DNA from: Zizania palustris | Lineage: Eukaryota > Streptophyta > Magnoliopsida > Poales > Poaceae | Length of the DNA stretch: 64,000 nt | Assembly: GCA_019279435.1 (NCBI GenBank) | Contig: JAAALK010000082.1 | Coordinates: 78,092,989 to 78,156,988 of the forward strand | Reading direction: 5' to 3' | Shown: piece by piece, positions 32,317 through 43,034 of the stretch | How the letters are laid out: each line of letters opens with the position of its first letter | Position numbering within the stretch: the first letter of the stretch is position 1 | Notes under the pieces: generated by a model | Told to the model about the DNA's origin: nothing | What the model saw: only the letters and a program-made list of their open reading frames with translations | The model's database searches: none | Made by a program: the position numbers and the translations under genes

Positions 32317-34968
32317 AGAAGAGAATATGTCAGAGAAGTGGGCCATATTGGAACTTCTTTGTCTGCAGCTGCTATGCCCGAATGGTCTCATGTGCCAATA
32401 TCCTTTTCTGCAGATGATGCAGCTGGTGTTAAATTTCCACATGCAGACCCACTTGTTATTACTGCTGACATAGCAGGAACGGAGGTTCGGAGAGTGCTAA
32501 TTGACGGAGGGAGTTCGGCGGATATTATTTTTGTCCAAGCTTTTGACCAACTTTGCATCTCCAGAAAGCATCTTCTCCCAGCAGCCCGTCCTTTGCAAGG
32601 ATTTGCAGGACCCCCACTTGATGCCCTCGGCCAGATTGGCCTGGAAGTTACTTTCGGAGAGGGGCTACTAGCCAGGATGGAGGAAGTGATCTTCGATGTT
32701 GTAGATGCTCTATACGCATACAATGTCATATTCGGAAGAGGCATGTTAAACCAATTCGGAGCTGTGGCGCATCATAATTACTTATGTATGAAGATGCCCA
32801 CACAAGCAGGAGTGCTCACCGTTTTCGGAGATTAGGCCATCGCGCGAAGAGCGGAATATGGTCATGGCCCTACTCTTGACCTGAGACAAGTGAACACTAT
32901 GCAGGATGATCTGGAGAATTTTCCTGCTTCTAGTGAATCCTCGAAAAGATCCTTCCCAAGACCAAGTCCTGAAGGAGAGATTGCAACGAAGGTTATTGTC
33001 AAAGATGGCAAGGAATATTCATTTCAATTTGGTAAAGACTTGCCTCCAGAAGTTGCTGCCTCCTTAGAAAAGGTAGTTGAGGAAAATTTGGATGTCTTTG
33101 CTTGGTCTGATGAAGACATCACCGGAGTCAGTCGGGACATTATTGAACACAGTCTACTTGTAAACCCGAAGGCTCGGCCGGTTAGGCAAGAACTCTGAAA
33201 GATGTCTGCGGCGAGAGTCTTCCTTGCTAAAGACGAAGTTGAAAAGTTGCTGAAGACTGGGATTATCAGGGAAGTGGCTCATACGGAGTGGTTAGCCAAC
33301 CCAGTCTTCGTTAAGAAGAAATCTTCAGGGAAGTGGCGCATGTGTATTGATTTTACATCTCTGAATAAAGCATGTCCCCGCGACCCCTATACCATGCCCC
33401 GAATTGATCAGTTGGTCGACTCCACTGCTGGTTCGGAGTTATTAAGCTTCCTCGACGCGTATTTCGGCTATCATGAAATTTGGTTGAAGCGCGAAGATGA
33501 AATCAAGACATGCTCCGTAACTCCTTCAGGAGTCTTTTGTTATGTAAGAATGCCATTTGTCTTAAGAAATGCCGGGGCTACATTTTCGAGGTTAATTGCT
33601 AAGGCTCTAGGTCGTCAATTAGGTCGTAATGTAGAGGCCTATATGGATGATATTGTAATCAAGAGTGCCTTAAAGCACCAGCATAGCCTAGACTTAGCAG
33701 AAACATTCAATAGCCTTCGGGCATGTGGGATCCATCTCAACCCCGAAAAATGTATCTTCGGGGCGCAGGCTGGTAAATTGTTAGGGTACCTAGTTTCAAG
33801 CAGAGGGATCGAAGCTAGTCACACTCAAATAACTGCGTTGCAGAAGATGTCTCCTCTAGAAAATTTAAAGCAAGTGCAAAAGCTGACCGGTCGTCTAGAA
33901 GCACTTAGCAGATTTCTTGCAAGGTCTGCGGAGAGAAGTTTGCCTATTTTCAAAGCATTGAAAGGGTCTAAAGATTTTGCATGGACACCGGAGTGTCAAA
34001 AGAGCATCGAAGATATTAAAAATTACCTCAGTAATCTTGCTACACTCACGGTGTCTGTTGCGGACGAAACCCTACTCCTCTACCTTGCTGCTACTGGCTC
34101 TGCTGTCAGTGCAGTTCTTGTCAGAGAGATTGATTTCAATGGGAAGTTGGTACAAAATCCAGTTTACTTTGTGTCCGAAGCATTGTCCGGAGCAAAAACA
34201 AGATATTCCGAGCATGAGAAATTCGTTTATGCTCTGATAATGGCTTCGAGGAAGCTAAGGCATTATTTTTTGGCACATAATGTTGTGGTACCAACTTCGT
34301 ATCCTTTGGGAGATATGCTCCGAAGTAAGGATTCCACTGGAAGAATTGGAAAGTGGGTTGTTGAGTTAGCACCCTTCGGCATATCTTTCCTGGCAAGAAC
34401 AACAATTAAGTCGCAAGTATTGGCTGACTTCGTGGCAGAGTGGACTCCCCCTGCAGCATGGGCGACGGAGAAGCCAAGCGAAGAAATTTGGACTATTTAC
34501 TCTGATGGAGCTTTTCAAGCATCTAGAGCAGGTGTCGGAGCTGTGATAATTTCGCCTTTAGGGCAAAAGGCATTGTACTCCGCAAGACTCAACTTTAAGT
34601 CTACCAATAATACAGCGGAGTATGAGGGAATTCTATTGAGACATCGCAAGGCACGTGCTCTAGGGGCTACAAGAGTTGTTATTAAAGCAGATTCTCAGAT
34701 TGTAGCAGGGCACGTGGACAAGAGTTTCCAAGTCCGACATCCACAGCTTGCAAAGTACTTAGAAGAAATCCGAGAGATCGAAGCAGCTTTTAAAGGGATT
34801 TATATTCAGAGTATACCTAGAGCAGAAAATATGCAAGCTGACATCTTAGCGAAAGCTGCAGCCGGAGCTATGGACATACCCGAAGAAGCTTTTTATGAAG
34901 AACTCAGTACACCTTCGGTACCACAAATTCCCGTTGCAGAAGTCCTTTGCATTCCAAGTACAGATTAG
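32317..34968 (+). pseudogene. pol: Tat4 protease, RT and double RNase H
   Basis: Protease with DGGSSADIIF near 32503. RT with RMCIDFTSLNKACPRDPY and the catalytic YMDD at 33640-33651. RT-linked RNase H is followed by TRYSEHEKF and RKLRHYFLAHN. The second RNase H has YSDGAFQASR and NNTAEYEG. This dual RNase H arrangement is the mark of the Tat clade. In-frame stops at about 32833 (GD*A), 33196 (CGA to TGA) and 34966. The stop at 34966 is shared with Tat2 (IPSTD*), while Tat3 has Trp there, so Tat2 and Tat4 probably share a defective ancestor. Confidence 0.86.
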
Positions 34969-36138
34969 CGAAGTTCAATCATGAAAGTATTTCAAGGAGA
35001 GGCAAATATGTCCGAAGACCACAACTTTCGAGGTTAAAGCCTAGAACTCAAAATTATCAAATAATCAACGGTATTTTATACAAGGCCGGAGTATGTTCCC
35101 CTCTACTCCGATGTATATCTCAAGCCGAAGGTCAAGAAATTCTTCGAGAAATCCATGAAGGACATTGCGGTAGCCATCTGGCCCCTCGAGCTTTGGCAGG
35201 AAAAACACTTCGCCAGGGGCTTTATTGGCCTACAATAGTAGCTGATGCGGAGAGCTTGGTCCGCATTTGTCAAGGATGTCAGTGGATGGGACGAAGGAGT
35301 CATCGCCCACCAACAGCTCTTCAAGTCATAGCTCTGGTATGGCCCATGGCCAGATGGGGCATGGATCTTATTGGTCGATTCCCAACAGCAAAAGGAACTT
35401 TGAAGTTCGCAGTGGTAGCAATTGAATACTTTTCAAAGTGGGTCGAAGCAGAGCCCCAAACAGCTATCACTTCGAACAATGTACAGAAATTTTTATGGAA
35501 GAATATCATTTGCCAGTTCAGAGTGCCTAGACAACTCACAGTTGACAATGGAACACAATTCGATGCAGAACCCTTCAAGAAATTTTGCGAAGATCTAGGC
35601 ATCCAGCTATGCTTTGCTGCAGTGCGACACCCTCAGTCTAACGGAGTTGTAGAAAGAGCCAATGGTAATATTTTGTCGGGGCTAAATCGAAGGATAGTAG
35701 GATTGGCAAAAGGACTCTGGACCGAAGAACTTCTGAAGATTTTGTGGTCCATTCAGACTATTATTCGGAGATGAAGCTACGACACCAACAGAGCTCAAAG
35801 GAGGATCACTTCGCAGCACCGAACCGGAAGTAGAAGGAGAAAGACAAGCTTCGCTGGATTTAACAGAGGAGACAAGACTTCGAGCTGTGGCAAATTTATC
35901 AAAGTATCAGCAGCAGACGAAGGCTTGGTTTGACCCGAAGGTTAAGGTTAATGAAGTTAGTCCGGGTCATCTCGTTTTGCGAAGTATCATAGCACCAGGA
36001 AAATTAGGAAATAAATGGGAAGGTCCATACTTAATTGTTCGCTCCAGGCGTCCTGGTTCTTTTAAATTAGCTAATTTGGAAGGTGAAGAGTTAGCGCATA
36101 TATGGCATGCGGAGCACCTAAAGCGATACTTCGCATAA
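34969..36138 (+). pseudogene. pol: Tat4 integrase
   Basis: HHCC domain (HEGHCGSH, CQGC), catalytic core (GMDLIG, DNGTQFD, HPQSNGVVERANG) and GPY-type C-terminus (GNKWEGPY), ending HLKRYFA. A 1-nt loss near 35011 shifts the frame against RNase H. At about 35755 roughly 40 bp are missing between two ATTC(A/G)GACTA-like short repeats, shifting the frame again. Domain order and ending match Tat2 and Tat5. Confidence 0.84.
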
Positions 36139-36898
36139 GGGCTCCTTGTAATCATTTGTAAGCACTTTCCGAATTAATAAAGCATATGGTTCAGATAATG
36201 CCTACCCCTCATAAACTTCCACTTCCGAGTGGACGCACTGAAATAGCGGAGTTGACCGAGAGGGAAGTGTCATTAATTTGAATCATATTTTCCGAGGTGG
36301 TGGGCTGACATAATCCGGAGTCCAAGCCACCAGCTTGAAGACATCCGTAAAAGAGCCCGTGACCACAGAATGCAGAGTCCAAGCCACCGGCTGGAAGACA
36401 TCCGTAAAAAGAGTCCAAGGAGACCAAATGATGCGGAGCCCAAGCCACCGACTTGGAGGTATCCGTAAAAAGAGTCCAAAGAGACCACTGCGAACTCCAA
36501 ACCACTGGTTTGACAGAATTCGCAAAAAAGAGCCGAAGGAGGCCAATACAAAACAGAGTTTGAGCCATGAGCTCCGAATGTCTGTTAAGAAAGTCCAAAG
36601 CGACAAATAATCTAAGACACTAAAGTGTTCGGAAAGTTATCCCAAGAGATTTCTTTCAAAAACATAAGGTACTAAGTTACCAGTCTTTAGACTACAAATA
36701 GTCGAAGACATTTTATAAGATTTTAATCGATTTTTAAATTGCTGAGGGGCTCCAAACCCCCAAAATTGTACTCCTAAGTTTTTTCTTTGCGCCTAACCAT
36801 CTTTGAATACAGTTCGAAGTTGCTTACGCTCAAAGAGGGGCTAGTAAATAGGGAGACAATTTTGAATCGATGATTATTATTCAAACAATATGATTACA
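36139..36898 (+). repeat. Tat4 spacer with about 60-bp tandem repeats
   Basis: From about 36300 to 36610 are about five diverged units of about 60 bp with the shared core ACATCCGTAAAAAGAGTCC. The rest is non-coding, with a short C-rich stretch before the antisense exon 5. Confidence 0.78.
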
Positions 36899-39800
36899 TC
36901 ATGAAAAATTGGTATCTATACCAAGAAGGAATCGAAGACCCCTTCGGTCTCTAGAGCTAGGGTTGGAACGACTAGTTCCAGAGTCGGGAGTTCTAATAAC
37001 TTTACATTTAACTCTCTTCCCTCCCTTCGAAGCTCTAAAGTCTTTTTGTTCTTGTTGAAGCTCGGCCCAAGCTCGAAGTCGTTCGGGGCTCCTTTCCCAG
37101 CTTCCAAGTTCTTCAGGCTTTTTACTTTGAGTTTCATCTTCGTCTTTAGACCAAATAATGTCTTCGGAAGATGAAGTTTCCAAGTTAACTTCTTTCTCTT
37201 CCTCTTTAATACAAGATAATATATCTTTGTTTACTTCGAACGTAATCGCTCCGGAGCTATCCCGAGGAACTAAAAATCGAGGATGCTTGTGAAGTTTTAA
37301 GATATCGAAGGTAGCCCATAATAAGCGAAGTTCATCGTTAACATCTAACATTTCGACATCTTCCATATGAGGCAAAGCCTAAAAACATGATAAACAAATC
37401 TTCATTCATAAATGTACAAAAGCGTAGTGCTTTACATAGTTGAAGATCCTAAGGTAATTCTAAACTTGCGGGTTTGGAGGGGGCTGACTGTTCGAAGCTT
37501 GGGACCGAGCCTACTTCTGGCGTTGTCCTTTGTCAATCCAGGCCTTGATCGCAGAGCGACCTTCAGCTCTCCATGAAGTTTGAAAAGCTTGCCAAGCAGC
37601 GGCCACACCTTCAAAAGGAGTAAGAAGCTGGTCATCATCGAAGGTAATGGGACCTTCTCCTGCGCTCGGAGTTATCGATAGGCCTAGATCTTCGTAGTAA
37701 CGAAGTATGCCGATAGCAGCCACTTGTCCGGAGATTTCTCCGTACCGAATGCCTGATGTCTTCATTTGCTTCGCTGCTCCTTGGATCCTCTTCAACCGGC
37801 GCAGCAAGGAGATGTTGTCATCCGAAGGAAGCGTCCCAGTAGTACCGAAGTACTCCAGAACGCCTAGCAATTGGTCCATGACCTCAGCATCTACCTTCTC
37901 CGACTTCAGCTTATCTTCATTTAAGGCATCCTTTGGTGAAGTTAGTTATCTTACTACTCCAGAGAGCCTAGCCGCCTCCGTAGCTAAAGAGTTCTTCTGA
38001 TTCAGTAGCTAGCTAGCTTCTTCTTGGAGTCTAACAAGCTCGGCCCCCGCAGTAGCGTGCTCCGCCCGTATCTTTTCGATTTCCGCTCGAAGCACAATTT
38101 TTTTCCGCTTCGAGCTCTTTATTCACAGCTTCCAAGCCTTGTCTGGCCCTGCGCTCCGTTAAAACCATGTTGTCCAAGTGGGCCACTCGACCTTCGGAGA
38201 TAGTAAGATTTCGTTGAAGAGTTGCATTTTCTTCTCGAAGGCGAATGCTTCCACGTTCATTTGAGATGTTTGCAGCTCGGGCCAAGACTGTTTGCTGCGA
38301 AAAGAAAAAATCAAGGTGAGAAATTATTTGTATATAAATTTGATTTTGTTTTGCAGATACTTCGTACCTGGTATGCTACGCGTTCCATGGCAGCGTTAAG
38401 CTCCGAACTCTCCGCCTCGCTCAAGATAGCCACCAAGTCCGTCTCCCCGACTTCGCGACTAGCTCGATCCAAAGGCTCGAGCAAAGTCCGAAGCCCAGTT
38501 CTTCGCTCCAAGAAAGGAGCTAGAAGGGGGAGCATGCTCAAGGCTTGCTGGTCATCTTCGCTTGGCGAAGGCCCGGATTGTTGAGCTGTGGTTTTTGGAG
38601 CCCCAGTAGAATGGCCCCCCTCAGTAGATTGGCTCTCGTCTGTTGACTATGACGGAGTTGATCCTGAGCTTGGAGCAGGGAGGGGGTCCATCTTCCCTTT
38701 GCCTTTTCCAGGCCCCATTTGATTGGCTCCTGGAATTGGCTCCGAAGTTTTCGAAGGTACAGGAATTATATCTTCGGGACGGACCTCTTCCACGGAAGTG
38801 GATCCTGTAAAAACAAAGGTATTATACATTTTATAATTTCGCAGGGAAAAAGAACAAAAGAATTATGCGAAGTTTACCTTCGACATTTTGGCGACGAGTA
38901 AGCATTGGGCTGCTCGGCGGGTCGAAGGCTACTCCAAAGTCTTCGTCGGAGTCAACGGTCAAAACTTCGACCGTTGGAGCATCTTCTTGAGCAGCCGTTG
39001 TTACTTCGCCCGGAATCGAAGCTGCAGTAACTTCGACTCCGCTTTTGTCCACAGGGGCTCCGTCTTGAGGTAAATCTTCTTGAGCAGCCGGAGTCCTCAC
39101 TTGTTCGAGGTTGACTTGAGACTCCGGCACGCTCGCAGCATCTTCAATATGTGTATCTTTTTGGGCTGCATCCTCGTCAATCAGGCTCACGAGCAACCTG
39201 CCTTCATCCTCCAAAGAATCGGAGATTGAAGCTCTTGGGCTCGAAGGCGCAGGAATTCTTGGCTTTTGAGCCACCTTCTTGACCGGAGTCTTGGCAGAGC
39301 TCAAAGTTCCAGCTTCGGCTTTCCTCTTCTTGGGCACTTTCTCCGAAGGCACCCAATCCACCAGAGGTGGCGGAACAACTTCGAGCAGCCCCCATACTCG
39401 GTTGGATTGTTCCCAAGTACCAACTAATTTGATTCTCCATTCTTTCTCGGTCGGAGTTGGGACACCCAAAATCTTCTCCGAAGCCCGTACAATCTGCTCT
39501 GAAGTTATAGGGGCTGAAGAAGCTGAAAAATGAGTTAAGTTCGTTAACTCTTCGAATAAATATATATGGAATATGTTGTTTTCAAAGTTACCTGCAGGGC
39601 TCGAAGTTGAAGAAATTTTCCGAAGACCGCCTTCCGAATCTTCCTCGAAAGTGATCGGCCAGTTGGCCATCAGGGGAGGGATTTGAAGCCCCAGGAATTC
39701 TTCGGCTAAGTCTCGCATACTTAAACGATGACTAATTTTTTGAAGCAAACTCAGACGAGCTTCGAGTTGGCCTGGATTCGGGTGCACAAGGGCTTCCTTT

Positions 39801-40543
39801 CGGAAGTTGATATCTTGCAAAGGCCCAGCTAGACGGCTACTCGCCCCAACTTCGGCGTAAAACCACTTCAAGATCCAGTCGGTGTACCATCTGGCATTGA
39901 TGGCCTTGGCAGGAAACCAGAGAGCATACTCGTCTCGAAGTCTGAAGTTGATGCTTTCGAAAGCCACCACCATCTTCTCACCTCCGGGGCCACCGAAGGT
40001 TTTTGGTTGGCATGAAGCTCTGTGCAGTGCTGCGAAGATCTCCGCCCTTCCTTCACAACTTTCGGCCCGCAACGCCCATTCGAAGATGGCGAGACGCGCT
40101 ACCGCATTCAGAGAGAGTTGGGGGAGGGTGACTTGGAACAAGTCCAATACCTCCACCAAGAAGTCAACCACCGGAAGCCCCAAACCAGCTTCGAAGAAGG
40201 CTTCGAAGACGACCACTTCTCCGGGTCTTGGTGACGGAATGATTTCCTTCCCAGGTTTGCGAATCATAACACCAGAACTGATCTTGCCTTCTACTACGGC
40301 CGCAAGTGATTCTCTTTTGCAGGTTGAAAACCCCAGTTGATAAGACTGGTCCATGTACTTTGTCGACGCCGGGAAGAGGTCTTGGGGGCCAACATTTTGA
40401 AGATTTCCTCCCGCCGTCGCCATTACCGCCACTGTAGGAGTTGGAGTTGCTGTCGCCGATGATGCAGCCGCTGCTGCTGCAGCAGCTTGCTGCCGAGCCA
40501 AGGCTGAAGTCGCTCTAGGACCCTTGAAACTAGTTTTTGCCAT
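36899..40543 (-). pseudogene. Tat4 antisense spliced gene (five exons)
   Basis: Proposed exons: 40543-39592, 39522-38878, 38804-38368, 38294-37466, 37378-36899. GT-AG introns of 69, 73, 73 and 87 nt. Splicing keeps the frame at each junction I tested (phase 1 after exons 1 and 2, phase 0 after exon 3). Exon 1: Ala-rich start, the gypsy-type-transposon-like domain (VVFEAFFEAGLGLP, LPQLSLNAVARLAIFEW), WYTDWILKWFYAEVG, MRDLAEEF. Exon 2: WEQSNRVWGLLE, PKKRKAEAG, acidic tail. Exon 3: Pro/Ser-rich start, then LPLLAPFLERRTGL. Exon 4: coiled coil and EYFGTTGTLPSDDN. Exon 5: LRLLWATFD and RGLRFLLGIDTNFS. Damage: stop in exon 3 (near 38647), extra T near 38100, stops near 37950 and 37511. Exons 1-2 remain fully open. 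Confidence 0.83.
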
Positions 40544-40648
40544 TGGGGTTTGTGGATTGTTTCAGAGGAAAAACGGGGGCTAGGGCTCGGTTGATGGCTT
40601 GTTTACACGAAAGCGGTGAAAAGGTACTCGAGAAGGGTCTGGGCCCTC

Positions 40649-40656
40649 TATTTATA
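40649..40656 (-). promoter_or_regulatory. TATA box of the Tat4 antisense gene
   Basis: Minus-strand GGGCTATAAATAGAGGG, about 106-113 bp before the ATG at 40543. Confidence 0.75.
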
Positions 40657-40805
40657 GCCCAGACCCCGATTTTTTACCGTTTGCCTATGTCGTTTCGCAT
40701 TCTTAACCGTTACTTTGCTCCGGAATTAAAGCGTTTCGTAACTTCCGTTAGAAGAAATAGCCAAAGCCAACGGCTATTTCTTCTAAGTCTAAAAAGGCTT
40801 TCAGG

Positions 40806-40949
40806 CTTCTTTGTCAGCTAAGATAGAAGACTTATCTTCTTTCTCATTAAATTAGTCTTTTACCATTTTAGCCCTATTAAGGGTACCGAATAGTTTCCAC
40901 TATGTCGGTTGTATTAGAGGGGTAAAAGGGTATTTTCCTTAATGTTTAG
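40806..40949 (+). repeat. Tat4 3' LTR remnant
   Basis: About 144 bp matching the middle of the Tat4 5' LTR (TTCTTTG(T/C)CAGC to CCTTAATGTTTAG). The polypurine tract and LTR start are deleted: antisense-gene upstream sequence joins the LTR near 40805. The right side is cut by Cop2 just before the LTR TATA box. Confidence 0.85.
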
Positions 40950-42970
40950 TGAGAAACCAAGGGTTGGTTTCGGTGTTTTGTGATGAGTGATTGACAGGCT
41001 TTTTACCCTCTGTTCGAAGGGTACCTCCGAAGGGGCTTCGAAGGTGGTACCTCCGAAGGGTGTTTCGGAGGTGGTTTCACCGAAGGGTGTTCGGTGTTTG
41101 CTTGCTGCAGCTGTGCAGCGGAGTGTGCTTGTCGGAGGGGTCCGACAGTACACGATGACTGGGTGTGTACCGAAGGGGCTTCGGTACTTTGGGCGGTACA
41201 CCGGAGTGTGTACCGAAGGTTGCTAACCCGGAGAGGTCTCCGGAGTACTGGATACACTTGTTTGCTTGTCGGTGGTGCACAGGGACTTCGGAGGCGACGG
41301 ACAAGCTTCGCAGCAGGTGAACCTGGGTCAAGCGGGAGGCTTGATGCCAGGGGAGCGGGGAGCTCCGTCACGGTGGCTGCGAAGGTGGTTCGGGTCGGTC
41401 CTCGGGTCGAGGCGTGCCAGGTGAAGGCAGAGAGTGCGGAGCGTGGCTCCGGCTGAAGGTACTCCGAGACAAAGTCCTCGGAGGTGAGGCACTTCGAAGG
41501 TACTCCGAATGGAGTGACTTCGGAGTTGGTGGATCAAGTCCTCTGCGGAGGCAAGGAGTTCGAAGTGTGCTCCGGAGGGAGACACTCGAAGGTACCCGAC
41601 GAAGGTCTCAGAAGTCGAGGTGCATCGAAGGCATGGTCCGGGTGAGGCTCGTCGAGGAGTGTGCTCGGGGAGAGACACTGCGACGAAGTGCTCATGGAAT
41701 GCTTCATGCGGAGGCCTTGGACGAAGGAGGGACTTCGAAGGGTGGTACTCCGAAGGTGGGGCTTCGGAGGGTGGAAGGCTTCGGAGCAAGGCTAGCTTCG
41801 GAGCAAGGTTGACTTGAGGTGCTTCGGCCTGCATGGCTTCGGTACACGGACGGACGGAGTTCGAGCTGGGAGTAGCTGCGAAGTCGTGGTGATCCACTCC
41901 GGAGGTGTTGGTGCGAAGGCCCAAGGAGCTTTGACGGCTTCGGCTCAAAACCGTCACTGTATCGAAGGTCATCCTCGGCGAAGCGAAGGCCACCAGGCTC
42001 AAGGCTTCTCGCCGAAGCTACCGCACCCCTCGCGTGCGATGGGAGGCTGCAGAAAGTCAAAGACTGCAAAGGCTGACACTGTCTGGACTGTAAAAGGCTG
42101 ACACTGTCCCCTCTGCAAAGCTGACAGAGAAGCCTCCAAAATAAAGGTGGACTACCTTTTGTACCCCTTAGTTCTGTAGAGTCAAATCTTTTGTAAACCC
42201 TAGGGGTAGTGTAGTCTTTTCCTTTGGGTGAACTGTGGGCTATAAATATGGGGGCTCGGTAGGTAACATTTAACACTTTGAGCATTTACTGTTGAGCTCC
42301 TGTAGCCACACTTCGATTGCAATACATCCAGAGAGTTCCTTTTTCTATGTTCCTTGTTCAAGCGGCGAAGCCCTGTTTCCTGTGCTTTTGCTTGAGCTCG
42401 TGTTGCATACCTCGCCTGTTGTTGTGCCCCGAAGCCTGTTGAGGCGAAGGTTGTTTTTCGTGCGAGGTGTGTCTTCTCGGTGTGCTGTCGCTCTGTGTAA
42501 CTTGAGGCCAGTCCTCACAGCTTACTAGCGAAGCCCTGATCGAGGCCCGTTTTGCTTCTTGTGTCGAAGCCCCTAGCGTAGTCTGTTTGTGTGCGTGTAG
42601 ACCTTCGTGTACGAAGTCCAGCACCAGTTGCTGCCGCCAAGTACTTGGTCGAAGTCCTCAGAGGGCTGTCCACTCCTGCGAAGGGTGAAGTGCGAAGCCT
42701 GCTCGAAGCACCTCGTGTGCGGAGCCTGCACTGACTTAGCAGAGTAGATTTCCGAGGGTTGTAAGTGGAGCGAAGTCTTCTTGGCTTCGAACTTTTGCTC
42801 CTGCGAAGCATGTGTTCGGAGCTGTCGAAGTACCTCCGAACCAGACCTTCGAAGGGTGTGTTCGAAGCCTGTTCCGCAGAAGACAGAGCTGAACCGAAGG
42901 CTAAGTTTTTAGCCCAAAATTTTAAAAGCTCCCATTCACCCCCCCTCTGGTCGCCGTTTCCGGTCCAACA
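40950..42970 (+). repeat. Cop2 5' LTR
   Basis: About 2.0 kb, from TGAGAAACCAAGGG to GGTCCAACA. TATA box TATAAATA at 42241-42248. Near its end CATTCACCCCCCCTCTGGTCGCC matches the end of the Cop1 LTR (about 49050). Rich in GAAG and GGAG words; several open frames here are not coding. Confidence 0.85.
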
Positions 42971-42971
42971 A

Positions 42972-42984
42972 TTGGTATCAGAGC
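42972..42984 (+). promoter_or_regulatory. Cop2 primer-binding site
   Basis: TTGGTATCAGAGC, the usual copia site complementary to the initiator methionine tRNA 3' end, two bases after the LTR. Confidence 0.92.
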
Positions 42985-43034
42985 GGGTTAAGATCACCAG
43001 TTGACCTTAACCGGTTTTGTGATCTTTTGCCGAC

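Larger units (their letters stand above)
30227..40949 (+). mobile_element. Tat4: most complete gypsy element of the family
   Basis: 5' LTR, primer-binding site, gag, protease, RT, two RNase H domains, integrase, tandem repeats, antisense spliced gene, and a remnant of the 3' LTR that is cut by Cop2. All domains are recognisable, but gag-pol is broken by stops and small deletions. GTAGG (30222-30226) would be the left target duplication; the right side is not in the assembled sequence. It shows the ancestral order from which Tat2 and Tat5 can be derived by deletion. Confidence 0.88.

Noticed and set aside
41003..42624. Several frames of 80-220 codons in the Cop2 LTR
   Set aside because: They lie inside an LTR defined by both ends, overlap on both strands and resemble no protein.
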